NCBI RefSeq assembly: GCF_014648175.1
Contig: NZ_BMQP01000010.1
Span: 159,681-223,680 of the forward strand
Reading direction: 5' to 3'
DNA length: 64,000 nucleotides
Origin: Planobispora rosea
Lineage (GTDB): Bacteria; Actinomycetota; Actinomycetes; Streptosporangiales; Streptosporangiaceae
The notes under the pieces were generated by a model, which had not been told where the DNA came from, did not search any database, and saw only the letters and a list, made by a program, of their open reading frames with translations. The stretch's first letter is position 1. The number at the start of each line of letters is the position of its first letter. Made by a program: the position numbers and the translations under genes. Shown here one piece after another: positions 16,103 to 25,079 of this stretch.

Positions 16103-17755
16103 ATGCCCGAGTTCGACTACACCGACCTGCTCCCGCTGGGACCGGATGAGACGGAATACCGTCTGATCAGCAGCGAGGGGGTGCGTGTCGTCGAGGCCGC
16201 GGGCCGCCGGTTCCTGGAGGTCGAGCCCGAGGCGCTGCGCCTGCTCACCGAGACGGCGATCCACGACATCTCCCACTATCTCCGGTCGTCGCATCTCGCC
16301 CAGCTCCGGAAGATCATCGACGACCCGGAGTCCAGCGGCAACGACCGGTTCGTCGCCCTCGACCTGCTGAAGAACGCCTCGATCTCGGCCGGCGGCGTGC
16401 TCCCCATGTGCCAGGACACCGGCACCGCGATCGTGATGGGCAAGCGCGGCCGGCACGTGCTCACCGACGGCGCCGACGCCGAGCACGTCTCGCGTGGCGT
16501 CTACGACGCCTACACCAGGCTCAACCTGCGCTACTCCCAGATGGCCCCGATCACCATGTGGGAGGAGAAGAACACCGGCTCCAACCTCCCCGCCCAGATC
16601 GAGCTGTACGCCGAGGACCCGCACGGCCACCCGGACGAGTACAAGCTGCTGTTCATGGCCAAGGGCGGCGGCAGCGCCAACAAGTCGTTCCTGTACCAGG
16701 AGACCAAGGCGGTCCTCAACGAGAAGCGCATGCTGGCCTTCCTGGAGGAGAAGATCCGCTCCCTGGGCACCGCGGCCTGCCCGCCGTACCACCTGGCGAT
16801 CGTCGTGGGCGGCACCTCCGCCGAGTACGCCCTGAAGACGGCGAAGTACGCCAGCGCCCGCTACCTGGACTCCATCCCCACCTCCGGCTCCCCCAGCGGC
16901 CACGGCTTCCGCGACACCGAGCTGGAGGCGAAGGTCTTCGAGCTCACCCAGAAGCTCGGCATCGGCGCCCAGTTCGGCGGCAAGTACTTCTGCCACGACG
17001 TCCGCGTGATCCGGCTGCCCCGGCACGGTGCCTCCTGCCCGGTCGCCATCGCGGTCTCCTGCAGCGCCGACCGCCAGGCCCTCGCCAAGATCACCCCTGA
17101 GGGGATCTTCCTGGAGCAGTTGGAGACCGACCCGGCGCGGTTCCTGCCGGACACCACCGACGAGCACCTGTCGGACGACGTCGTGAAGATCGACCTCAAC
17201 CGGCCGATGGCGGAGATCCTCACCGAGCTGACGAAGTACCCGGTCAAGACCCGCCTGTCACTGACCGGCCCGCTGGTCGTCGCCCGCGACATCGCGCACG
17301 CCAAGATCGGCGAGCTGCTCGACGCGGGCGGCGAGATGCCGCAGTACATGAAGGACCACGCCGTCTACTACGCCGGTCCGGCCAAGACCCCCGAGGGCTA
17401 CGCCTCCGGCTCCTTCGGCCCGACCACCGCCGGCCGGATGGACTCCTACGTCGAACGGTTCCAGGCCGCGGGCGGCTCCATGGTGATGCTCGCCAAGGGC
17501 AACCGGTCCCGGCAGGTCACCGAGGCCTGTCAGAGGTACGGCGGTTTCTACCTCGGCTCGATCGGCGGCCCGGCCGCCCGCCTGGCCCAGGACTGCATCA
17601 AGAAGGTCGAGGTCCTGGAGTATCCGGAGCTCGGCATGGAGGCCGTCTGGAAAATCGAGGTCGAGGACTTCCCGGCCTTCATCGTGGTCGACGACAAGGG
17701 CGGCGACTTCTTCCAGGACACCACCGGCCCCGTACTGTCCATCGGCCGCCGCTGA
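16103..17755 (+). CDS. Class I (iron-sulfur) fumarate hydratase
   Basis: Interconverts fumarate and malate in the TCA cycle using a [4Fe-4S] cluster. The 550 residues carry both halves of the class I fold: the alpha part with [36 protein letters not shown] and [18 protein letters not shown] containing candidate cluster cysteines, and the beta part with [37 protein letters not shown] and the terminal [17 protein letters not shown] 16103 follows GGAGG by about eight bases. Gene and length are typical of the fused actinobacterial enzyme. A class II fumarase lies 5.5 kb downstream, so the strain carries oxygen-sensitive and oxygen-stable isoenzymes. Confidence 0.95.
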   Translation: MPEFDYTDLLPLGPDETEYRLISSEGVRVVEAAGRRFLEVEPEALRLLTETAIHDISHYLRSSHLAQLRKIIDDPESSGNDRFVALDLLKNASISAGGVLPMCQDTGTAIVMGKRGRHVLTDGADAEHVSRGVYDAYTRLNLRYSQMAPITMWEEKNTGSNLPAQIELYAEDPHGHPDEYKLLFMAKGGGSANKSFLYQETKAVLNEKRMLAFLEEKIRSLGTAACPPYHLAIVVGGTSAEYALKTAKYASARYLDSIPTSGSPSGHGFRDTELEAKVFELTQKLGIGAQFGGKYFCHDVRVIRLPRHGASCPVAIAVSCSADRQALAKITPEGIFLEQLETDPARFLPDTTDEHLSDDVVKIDLNRPMAEILTELTKYPVKTRLSLTGPLVVARDIAHAKIGELLDAGGEMPQYMKDHAVYYAGPAKTPEGYASGSFGPTTAGRMDSYVERFQAAGGSMVMLAKGNRSRQVTEACQRYGGFYLGSIGGPAARLAQDCIKKVEVLEYPELGMEAVWKIEVEDFPAFIVVDDKGGDFFQDTTGPVLSIGRR

Positions 17756-17830
17756 TCCGGGACCAACTGAGCACCCTTCCGAGCGCCTTCTGCCCCGCCG
17801 TCTCCTGACAGATCACGATATCGTCCTGCC

Positions 17831-19232
17831 GTGTCGATCACACCTGGCTATCTGTCTGGCGGGGCGCTACCGCCTGCTCTCGGTGATCGGTCAGGGCGGG
17901 ATGGGCACGGTGTGGCTCGCCCGGGACGAGCGTCTCCGCCGCGAGGTGGCGGTCAAGCAGCTCCTGCTCCCGCCGGGCCGGAACGCGGCGGGGACGGCGC
18001 AGCTCCGCGAGCGGATGGAGCGCGAGGCGCTGGCCATGGCCCAGGTACGGCACCGGGGCATCGTCACGGTCCATGACGTCCTCGCCGAGGACGACCAGCC
18101 GTGGATCGTCATGGAATACCTGCGGGCGGACTCCCTGGACGAGTTCGTCCGGAGCCGGGGTCCCCTGCCCCCCAGGCTCGCTGCCGAGATGGGCGGGCAG
18201 GTACTCGACGCGCTCGTCGCGGTGCACCAGTCGGGCATCCTGCACCGCGACATCAAGCCGAGCAACGTGCTCCTCACCCGGGACGGCCAGGCGGTCATCA
18301 CCGACTTCGGAATCGCCACCTTCGACGGCGCGGCCACGCTCACCGAGTCCGGCCAGGTCATCGGGTCGCCCGCCTACATGGCTCCCGAGGTGGTCAACGG
18401 CCACCGCGCCACGGCCGCCTCCGACCTGTGGTCACTGGGCGCCACGCTTTTCTTCACCGTCGAGGGAAGATCCCCGTACCAGCGCGAGACGGCGGTCGCC
18501 GTCCTGGCCGCACTGATCATCGAGGAGCCGCCGACGCCGGAGAACGCCGGCCTCCTGGGCCCGGCGATCGCCTCCGTGCTCCGCCGGGATCCCACGGAGC
18601 GCGCCTCCGCCGCCGAGCTCGCCCTGCTCCTCGGCGCGGCGGCCGCCCCGGCGGGAGCCGTCCCGTCCCGTCCCGATCCCGAACGGACGGTTCGGGTCAG
18701 ACCGGCGTACGGCGCCACGCCGGATCGGAGCACTCCCGTCAAGGAGCCCGGACAGTCCGCTCCGGCCCTCCGGAACCGGCGGTCGGGGAAGACGGACCAG
18801 GACTTCGGGCGTTTCTGGTCGAGTCCGGTCAAATGGAGCGGGGCGAAGAAGGCGGCGGCCGCGCTCGGCGTCTGCGCCCTGGCAGCGAGCGTCTTCATCG
18901 CCTGGCTGAACGGCGAGCGCGATGATTCTTCTCGGCGGCCCACGGCCGTCTCGGCCACGCCGGCGCCGAAGGGCACTTCGGTCGCCGGGCGGGTCCCCAC
19001 CCTCCGCATCACCTGTGTGCTGGACACCTGCGCCCATGTCCTGGTGCGTGCGCAGGACGTCGGCGCGCTTCTCGACCGGGAGCTGACGGCCGGGGAGCAG
19101 GTCCAGTTCTTCGACGCCCGTCTCGACGTGGTACTGGAGGACGCGAGTCTCCCCGAGGTCGACGTCAACGGCGTGCCGCGGGATTGGGGGAAGCCCGGCG
19201 AGCGGCAGGAATTCAGCGTCACCCGGGAGTGA
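17831..19232 (+). CDS. Ser/Thr protein kinase with single membrane span (apparent frameshift near start)
   Basis: A Hanks-type kinase: IGQGGMGTVW loop, AVKQL lysine, HRDIKPSNVLL catalytic loop, TDFGIA and APEVV. A basic/Pro-rich juxtamembrane region follows, then one span (AAALGVCALAASVFIAWL) and a ~100-residue extracytoplasmic domain with two cysteines. In this frame no ATG, GTG or TTG exists before GTG 17883, which falls inside the kinase's first strand. A GTG at 17831, six bases after TATCGT, encodes SITPGYLSGG and then leaves the frame. Dropping one G from the GGGG at 17861-17864 restores SITPGYLSGGRYRLLSVIG, matching the next kinase's GYL-RYRL spacing. I therefore mark the gene from 17831 and flag an indel or sequencing error. 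Confidence 0.8.
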
Positions 19233-19583
19233 CAGAACCCGCCGCGGGACTCGGGAACCGGCGTACAGGATCATCCTGATCCGCATGCGCTCCCTCGCGT
19301 ATCCGACGGCCTGCCCGCCCAGTAGTCCGAGTATGAGCGTCCCGCCCTGCCGGCGACGGCGGTAGCGGGGCCCCAGCGTCGCTCCATGCCGCTGTGGGCC
19401 GCGTCGGTGCCGTATTTCGTGGCGGTAACACCCTTTTCTCCGCAGGAGGAGCAGGTAGAGTCGGGCGCCGAGGTGACAAATCGCGTCTCCACGATTACAA
19501 GACAGAAAATCTGACCACATTAGGCAAGAAACTTCGGGCCTGTCTCTACTGGTCACATTGCGCGAATAGGTAAGCTGCCCCTC
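19233..19583. other. Intergenic region between first and second kinase
   Basis: 351 bases. It carries a possible minus-strand small gene (19271-19492), and at its right edge a less GC-rich stretch with TAAGCT at 19571-19576, seven bases before the second kinase start. No terminator with a U-run is seen after the first kinase. Confidence 0.5.
19271..19492 (-). CDS. Possible 73-residue Cys-containing small protein (doubtful)
   Basis: A GTG-initiated reading frame encoding METRFVTSAPDSTCSSCGEK and continuing with Gly/Arg/Ser-rich sequence to a C-terminal CGSG. One CxxC pair is visible. No ribosome-binding site precedes the GTG, no relative is recognised, and other frames are open across the same interval. 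It is listed only because the gap has no better candidate. Confidence 0.25.
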   Translation of the reverse strand: METRFVTSAPDSTCSSCGEKGVTATKYGTDAAHSGMERRWGPATAVAGRAGRSYSDYWAGRPSDTRGSACGSG

Positions 19584-20726
19584 ATGCGTGCGCCGTCCGG
19601 ATACCTTCTTGCCGCGCGCTACCGGCTCGTCGAGCCGGTCGGGCGCGGCGGCATGGGCACCGTTTGGCGAGCGCGCGATGAGCTCCTCGGGGGCGAGGTC
19701 GCGGTCAAGGAAGTCCGGCTGCCCCTGGTCCTGGACGAGGACCTGCGGGCCGAGCTGTGCGCCAGGACCGAGCGCGAGGGACGGGCGACCACGATGGTCG
19801 CCCACCCGTCGGTGATCACCGTCTTCGACGTCGTCACCGAGGACGACCGCCCGTGGATCATCATGGAGCTGCTCCGGGCCAGGTCGCTGGAGCAGCTGAT
19901 CAAAGAGGAGGGCCCGCTGCCGCCCCGCCGGGCGGCCGAGATCGGGCGGCAGGTGCTGGGCGCGCTGCGCGCCGTGCACGCCAAGGGCATCCTCCACCGC
20001 GACGTGAAGCCCAGCAACGTGCTGGTGACGGAGGAACGCGCGGTCCTCACCGACTTCGGCCTCGCGGCGCTGGAGGGCGAGGTGTCGATCACCCAGGCGG
20101 GCATCGTGCTCGGCTCGGCCGGATACATCGCGCCCGAGCGGGTGCTGGGCTCCAAGGCGAGCCCGGCGGCCGACCTGTGGTCGCTCGGCGCGACCCTCTA
20201 CACCGCCGTCGAGGGCCGCGGCCTGCACGGGCGCCGTACGGCCGCCGCCGCACTGGCCGCGCTGACCAGCGGTGAACCGATCCCGATGGAGAAGGCCGGG
20301 CCGCTCGCCCCGGTCCTGCAGGGCCTGCTCACGATCGACCCCACCACCCGGCTGGACGCGGTCCGCGCCTCGCTGATGCTGGCCCGGGTCGCGGCCGGAG
20401 GGTCGGCCGAGGAGCCGCTCGCCCGCGCGGCGGGCAAGGCCGTCCGGAACACTCCGATGATCGGCGCTGCCCAGTTCCCCCCGTTCGGCCGCAGGCCGCA
20501 ACATCGGGGGCTGCACCGTGCGGGCTCGGCCCCGATCGCGGGCCCGCCGCCCGTCCCGACGCCGGTGCCGATGCCTCGCGCGCACCGGCGTCCCGCCGAG
20601 GGGGTGCATCGCAAGCCGCTGGATCCGTGGCCCACACCGCGCCCTCTTGTGAGATTTATGTCACCTTTTATTCGCCTGATGCTCCCGCGTCGCCTATGGC
20701 CTAGGGAACTCCGCAAGCGAGGGTAA
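19584..20726 (+). CDS. Ser/Thr protein kinase, soluble
   Basis: 380 residues. The kinase domain occupies ~1-265 with GRGGMGTVWRAR, AVKEV, HRDVKPSNVL, TDFGLAALEG and APERVLG, so all catalytic elements are present. The C-terminal ~110 residues are Arg/Pro-rich and lack a convincing membrane span (a short amphipathic FMSPFIRLMLPRRLW end could be membrane-associating). ATG 19584 sits seven bases after TAAGCT with no Shine-Dalgarno, suggesting leaderless translation. It is the middle of three kinases on the same strand, 35 bases before the third. Substrates unknown. Confidence 0.93.
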   Translation: MRAPSGYLLAARYRLVEPVGRGGMGTVWRARDELLGGEVAVKEVRLPLVLDEDLRAELCARTEREGRATTMVAHPSVITVFDVVTEDDRPWIIMELLRARSLEQLIKEEGPLPPRRAAEIGRQVLGALRAVHAKGILHRDVKPSNVLVTEERAVLTDFGLAALEGEVSITQAGIVLGSAGYIAPERVLGSKASPAADLWSLGATLYTAVEGRGLHGRRTAAAALAALTSGEPIPMEKAGPLAPVLQGLLTIDPTTRLDAVRASLMLARVAAGGSAEEPLARAAGKAVRNTPMIGAAQFPPFGRRPQHRGLHRAGSAPIAGPPPVPTPVPMPRAHRRPAEGVHRKPLDPWPTPRPLVRFMSPFIRLMLPRRLWPRELRKRG

Positions 20727-20761
20727 AGCGGTGCTCAAGGAATAATCGCTATCTTCTTCTC

Positions 20762-23083
20762 ATGCCGGAACAGCAGATGCGCGTGCTCGCTGACCGCTAC
20801 GAGCTGGTCGCACCGCTCGGCCGAGGAACGATGGGCACCGTTTGGCGTGCCTACGACCGATCCCTGGGCCGCGAGGTCGCGATCAAGGAGATCCGTCAGG
20901 AGCCCGGGCTCAGCGAGGCACAACGCGCCGAACTGCGGGAGCGCATGATCCGCGAGGGTCGTACCGCCGCCCGCATCAGTCACCCCTCAGTCGCCACCGT
21001 CCACGACGCCATCATCGAGGACGGCAGTCCGTGGATCATCATGGAGCTGGTCCAGGCACGCTCACTGGAAGAAGTGGTCGAGGAGGAGGGCCCCCTCCCG
21101 CCCCGCCTGGTCGCCGAGATCGGAGTGGACCTGCTGGGCGCGCTGCGCGCCGCGCACGCCCAGGGCATCCTCCACCGCGATGTGAAGCCCGGCAACGTGC
21201 TGATCACCGAGAACGGCCGGGTCGTGCTGACCGACTTCGGCATCGCCAAGGCCGAGGGGGACACCAGCCTCACCCAGACCGGCATGGTCATCGGTTCTCC
21301 CGGCTACACCGCGCCGGAGCGGGCCCGGGGAGAGCACACCGGGCCCGAGTCGGACCTCTGGTCGCTCGGGGCCACGCTGTACTTCGCGGTCGAGGGACGC
21401 CCGGCCTACGAGCGCTCCTCGGTGGCCGAGACGCTGGCCGCGCTGATGACCGAGAGCGCCGATCCGCCGGTCCAGGCGGGTCCGCTCCGTCCCGTGCTCG
21501 AACGGCTCCTGGAGAAGGACTACACGACACGGCCCACGCCCGCCCAGGCCACCGCCATGTTGCGGGCCGTGGCCGACACCCCCTCGGGGACCGAGCCTTC
21601 CGCCCTCACCGAGTCCTCCGCCCCCGCTGTTCCCGTTGCTCCCGTGTCACCCGAGCCGCCCGAGCCGCCCGAGCCGGCTGAGGCCCCGGAGAGCCCGGCG
21701 TCCTCTGGCGACGAGCCCGCCCCCGCCCCCGCAGGCGGTGACGGGCCCGCGGCGGACGAGGAGTTCGACGCCGATCGCACCATCGTGGTCGCCCGGCCCA
21801 GGAACGGCCTCCGTCTCCCCGAGACCGGCGAGACCCCCGTCGTCGCCATGCCCCCGGCGGCGCCGTCCGCGGCCCCGGCCCGGTCTGCCGCCGAATCGGT
21901 GCCCCCGGCGGCGGAGGCGCAGACGTCCGGCGGCGCGCTGCCCGGAGCTCCGATCGACGACGCCGCGGCGACGCCCCCGCAGGGATTCCCGATCACGCGG
22001 GAGCCGGGCACGCTGGTGGCCGGCAGGCCGGGCGGTCCCACGAGGCCGTCGGCCCCCGCGTCGCAACCGGCCGGGCTCTCCGCGGACGACGAGCCGACCG
22101 AGACCGGGATGCTGCCCGGTCGCGTGGGACCGGCCGGGCCCGGCGAACCGCTCCCGGGGCAGGGCACCGGTCCGGGTACCGTCCCCGGTCACATGCCGGG
22201 TCCGGGCTCGCACCCGGGGCCGGTCGCCGGTCCGCCCCCGGGCCCGTACGGAGGTCCCGTCGCCGGTCCGCCCCCGGGCCCGTACGGAGGTCCCGTCGCC
22301 GGTCCGCCTCCGGGGGGTCCGCACCCGGGCCCCGTACCGGCCCTTCAGGGAGGCTGGCAGCACCCTCCCCCACCGGGTTCGGTGCCGCCCAACGGCGGGT
22401 TCGCCCCGCCGTCCGGGCTGGGCACGGACCTGTTCGCCATCACGGGCGGGCAGCAGCCCGCCACGCCGGTCAGGCCGCGGAACGCGCGGATCGGGATCCT
22501 CGTGCTGCTCGGCGTGGCGGCCGCCTCGCTGGTGATCATCATGATCCTGGTGGCCGCGGCCTTCGCCGAGACCAAGGTGAACGGCGCCGCCACCGCCCCG
22601 GACCCGTCCTCCACGGTGGAACTGCGGCGGCACCAGGATCCCTCCGGGTTCACGATCGACGCACCGGCCGCGTTGAAGACGTCGGCCAAGGGGGACGACG
22701 TCGTCTTCAGCGCCGCCGACGACGTCCGCTACATCCGGGTGAACACCGCGGCGCACCGCTCCGACGACGTCAGGGAGGCCGTCACCGCCGCGGAGAAGGC
22801 CGCGGTCAAGGCCGGGGACTTCCCCGGCTACCGGCGGATCGGCGTCACCGAGGTCGAGGGCGGCCCGTACCCCGGAGCGCAGGCGGCCGACTGGGAGTTC
22901 ACCTACGTCGCCAACGGCGACACCGTGCGCGTCCTGGCCCGCTTCGTGAGCGTCCCCGGGGAGAGCGACCACACCGTCTACTGGGCGGTTCCCCAGATCT
23001 CGTGGGAGGGACAGGCCGGGCTGCGCGAGCTGGTGCTCTCCTCCTTCCGGCTCACCGGGCAGGGGGGCACGGACGACGCCTGA
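20762..23083 (+). CDS. Ser/Thr receptor-type protein kinase with proline-rich linker
   Basis: 773 residues. The kinase domain spans ~1-270 (GRGTMGTVWRAY, AIKEIR, HRDVKPGNVL, TDFGIAKAEG, APERARGE). A ~300-residue Pro/Ala/Gly/Glu-rich linker follows, including repeated VAGPPPGPYGGP. One span (IGILVLLGVAAASLVIIMIL) precedes a ~150-residue extracytoplasmic domain of mixed alpha/beta character (SGFTIDAPAALKTSAKGDD, RYIRVNTAAHRSDD). There are no PASTA repeats. ATG 20762 comes six bases after TATCTT. The outer domain presumably senses an envelope signal. Its ligand cannot be inferred. Confidence 0.94.
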   Translation: MPEQQMRVLADRYELVAPLGRGTMGTVWRAYDRSLGREVAIKEIRQEPGLSEAQRAELRERMIREGRTAARISHPSVATVHDAIIEDGSPWIIMELVQARSLEEVVEEEGPLPPRLVAEIGVDLLGALRAAHAQGILHRDVKPGNVLITENGRVVLTDFGIAKAEGDTSLTQTGMVIGSPGYTAPERARGEHTGPESDLWSLGATLYFAVEGRPAYERSSVAETLAALMTESADPPVQAGPLRPVLERLLEKDYTTRPTPAQATAMLRAVADTPSGTEPSALTESSAPAVPVAPVSPEPPEPPEPAEAPESPASSGDEPAPAPAGGDGPAADEEFDADRTIVVARPRNGLRLPETGETPVVAMPPAAPSAAPARSAAESVPPAAEAQTSGGALPGAPIDDAAATPPQGFPITREPGTLVAGRPGGPTRPSAPASQPAGLSADDEPTETGMLPGRVGPAGPGEPLPGQGTGPGTVPGHMPGPGSHPGPVAGPPPGPYGGPVAGPPPGPYGGPVAGPPPGGPHPGPVPALQGGWQHPPPPGSVPPNGGFAPPSGLGTDLFAITGGQQPATPVRPRNARIGILVLLGVAAASLVIIMILVAAAFAETKVNGAATAPDPSSTVELRRHQDPSGFTIDAPAALKTSAKGDDVVFSAADDVRYIRVNTAAHRSDDVREAVTAAEKAAVKAGDFPGYRRIGVTEVEGGPYPGAQAADWEFTYVANGDTVRVLARFVSVPGESDHTVYWAVPQISWEGQAGLRELVLSSFRLTGQGGTDDA
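22223..22320. repeat. 36-bp tandem repeat in kinase linker
   Basis: Two identical 36-bp units (22223-22258, 22259-22294) and a partial third encode VAGPPPGPYGGP in the Pro-rich linker of the third kinase. In-frame expansion would lengthen the juxtamembrane linker. Confidence 0.9.
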
Positions 23084-23099
23084 GCGCCGGACGCCGATA

Positions 23100-23139
23100 C
23101 CGGGGCCGGCCGGCCGGTACCGGTACCGGCCGGCCCCGG
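23100..23139 (+). terminator. Long GC hairpin after the kinase cluster
   Basis: Perfect 14-bp arms CCGGGGCCGGCCGG (23100-23113) and CCGGCCGGCCCCGG (23126-23139) around a 12-base loop that is itself self-complementary. It lies 17 bases after the stop of the third kinase and 127 before fumC. It very probably ends the kinase transcript. Confidence 0.75.
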
Positions 23140-23266
23140 GGCGGCGCATGAGCGCGCCCCGGGCGGCGGGGGATCGCGACGGCGAAACCCGCGGCGGCGG
23201 AAATCGTGACCGTGAGAACCCGACCGCCGAACGGTCCCCTTATCCCGCGCGTTGCAGACTGAGTCC

Positions 23267-24658
23267 ATGAGCGAGTATCGGATCGAACATGACTCGATGG
23301 GTGACGTGCGTGTTCCGGTGAACGCGAAGTGGCGGGCCCAGACCCAGCGGGCGGTCGAGAACTTCCCGGTCTCGGGGCGAGGGCTGGAGAGCCCGCACAT
23401 CGCGGCCCTCGGGCTGATCAAGGCGATCGCCGCCGAGGTCAACGCCGAGCTGGGAGTGCTCGACAAGGAGCTGGCCCAGGCGATCGCCGAGGCCGCCACC
23501 GACATCGCGGAGAACGAGTGGGACAGCGAGTTCCCGATCGATGTCTTCCAGACCGGTTCCGGAACCTCCTCCAACATGAACGCCAACGAAGTGATCGCCA
23601 CCCTGGCCGAGGAGCGGCTGAACCGCCCCGTCCACCCCAACGACCACGTCAACGCCTCCCAGTCGTCCAACGACGTGTTCCCCACCTCCATCCACGTCGC
23701 CGCCCTGACCGAGGTGACCTACCACCTCGTCCCGTCCCTTCGGCACCTGGCCACCGCCCTGCGGCAGAAGGCGATGGAGTTCGAGCAGGTGGTCAAGGCG
23801 GGCCGTACGCACCTGATGGACGCCACCCCGGTCACGCTGGGCCAGGAGTTCGGCGGCTACGCCACCCAGATCGACAACGCCGTGGCCCGGGTGCGCAGCG
23901 CGCTGCCCCGGCTGGCCGAGCTCCCGCTGGGCGGGACCGCGGTCGGCACGGGCATCAACACGCCGCCGGGCTTCGCCTCGAAGGTCATCGAGAAGCTCCG
24001 CGAGGCCACCGGGCTCCCGTTCACCGAGGCCCCCGACCACTTCGAGGCCCAGGGGGCCCGGGACGCGGTCGTGGAACTCTCCGGCCAGCTCAGAACCGTC
24101 GCGATCTCCCTCAACAAGATCGCTAATGACCTCCGCTGGATGGGCTCGGGCCCGCGCGCCGGGCTCGCCGAGATCAACCTCCCCGACCTGCAGCCCGGTT
24201 CCTCGATCATGCCCGGTAAGGTCAACCCGGTCATCCCCGAGGCCGTCTGCATGGTCGCCGCCCAGGTCGTGGGGAACGACGCCGCCGTCGCCTTCGCCGG
24301 GGCCTCGGGCAACTTCGAGCTCAACGTGGCGCTTCCCGTCATGGCGCGCAACATCCTGGAGTCCGTACGGCTGCTCGCCAACGTCTCCCGGCTGCTGGCC
24401 GACCGCTGCGTCCACGGCATCACGGCCAACGCCGACCGGCTGCGGGAGTACGCCGAGTCGTCTCCGTCCATCGTCACCCCGCTCAACCGCCACGTCGGCT
24501 ACGAGGAGGCCGCGAAGATCGCCAAGCAGGCGCTGGCCGAGCGGAAGACCATCCGCCAGGTCGTCATCGAGCGCGGTCACGTGGCGGACGGCACCATCAC
24601 CGAGGAGCAGCTCGACGCCCTGCTCGACGTGCTCTCCATGACCCGTCCCCCGGCGTAG
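23267..24658 (+). CDS. fumC: Class II fumarate hydratase (FumC)
   Basis: Iron-independent fumarase of the aspartase/fumarase superfamily, 463 residues. Signatures include [26 protein letters not shown], the Lys/His region [19 protein letters not shown], and the mobile-loop signature [18 protein letters not shown] 23267 ([12 protein letters not shown]) is preferred over the upstream TTG at 23252. No strong Shine-Dalgarno is visible. It is isolated from the kinases by a strong hairpin and is followed by the tautomerase-like gene 34 bases later, which could be cotranscribed. Confidence 0.96.
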   Translation: MSEYRIEHDSMGDVRVPVNAKWRAQTQRAVENFPVSGRGLESPHIAALGLIKAIAAEVNAELGVLDKELAQAIAEAATDIAENEWDSEFPIDVFQTGSGTSSNMNANEVIATLAEERLNRPVHPNDHVNASQSSNDVFPTSIHVAALTEVTYHLVPSLRHLATALRQKAMEFEQVVKAGRTHLMDATPVTLGQEFGGYATQIDNAVARVRSALPRLAELPLGGTAVGTGINTPPGFASKVIEKLREATGLPFTEAPDHFEAQGARDAVVELSGQLRTVAISLNKIANDLRWMGSGPRAGLAEINLPDLQPGSSIMPGKVNPVIPEAVCMVAAQVVGNDAAVAFAGASGNFELNVALPVMARNILESVRLLANVSRLLADRCVHGITANADRLREYAESSPSIVTPLNRHVGYEEAAKIAKQALAERKTIRQVVIERGHVADGTITEEQLDALLDVLSMTRPPA

Positions 24659-24692
24659 CCGGGAGCCCCCGGACACCTGGAAGACTCGGCCC

Positions 24693-25079
24693 ATGACGCA
24701 GATCAAGTTCTACGGTCGCCGCGACGTCTGGGCCCCGCTCCGGCGGGAGCTGTCCGACGTCGTGCACGACTGCCTGGCCGAGGTGTGGAAGCTCCCGCAG
24801 GACAAGCGGTTCCACCGCTTCCTGCTGCTGGACGACGACGACCTGCTCTGCCCGCAGCGGAGCGAGCGCTACCTGATCATGGAGATCGTCTGCTTCTCGG
24901 GCCGGTCGGACGAGGCCAAACGCGACCTGATCCGGACGTTGTTCGACCGGACCGGGCAGGCGCTCGGCCTCGACCCGGAGGACCTGGAGATCGTCATCCT
25001 GGAGGCGCCCAAGGTGAACTGGGGCATCCGCGGCGTCCCGGGTGACGAGCTGGCCCTGACCTACCCGGTCACGCTCTGA
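24693..25079 (+). CDS. Tautomerase-superfamily protein lacking the catalytic Pro1
   Basis: 128 residues matching the Tautomerase_2 type: QIKFYGRRDVWAPLRREL, DKRFHRFLLLDDDDLLCP, RYLIMEIVCFSGRSDEAK and a conserved end VNWGIRGVPGDELALTY. Tautomerases use an N-terminal proline exposed after Met removal. Here codon 2 is ACG (Thr), so the canonical base is missing and activity may be altered or lost. The ATG at 24693 is the natural start and no nearby alternative would supply a proline. Its 3' end overlaps the convergent Mca paralogue by 11 bases. Confidence 0.85.
   Translation: MTQIKFYGRRDVWAPLRRELSDVVHDCLAEVWKLPQDKRFHRFLLLDDDDLLCPQRSERYLIMEIVCFSGRSDEAKRDLIRTLFDRTGQALGLDPEDLEIVILEAPKVNWGIRGVPGDELALTYPVTL

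Noticed and set aside
18432..20609. 725-codon minus-strand frame across the first two kinases
   Set aside because: It covers two kinase genes and their gap, has a low-complexity translation and no start signal.
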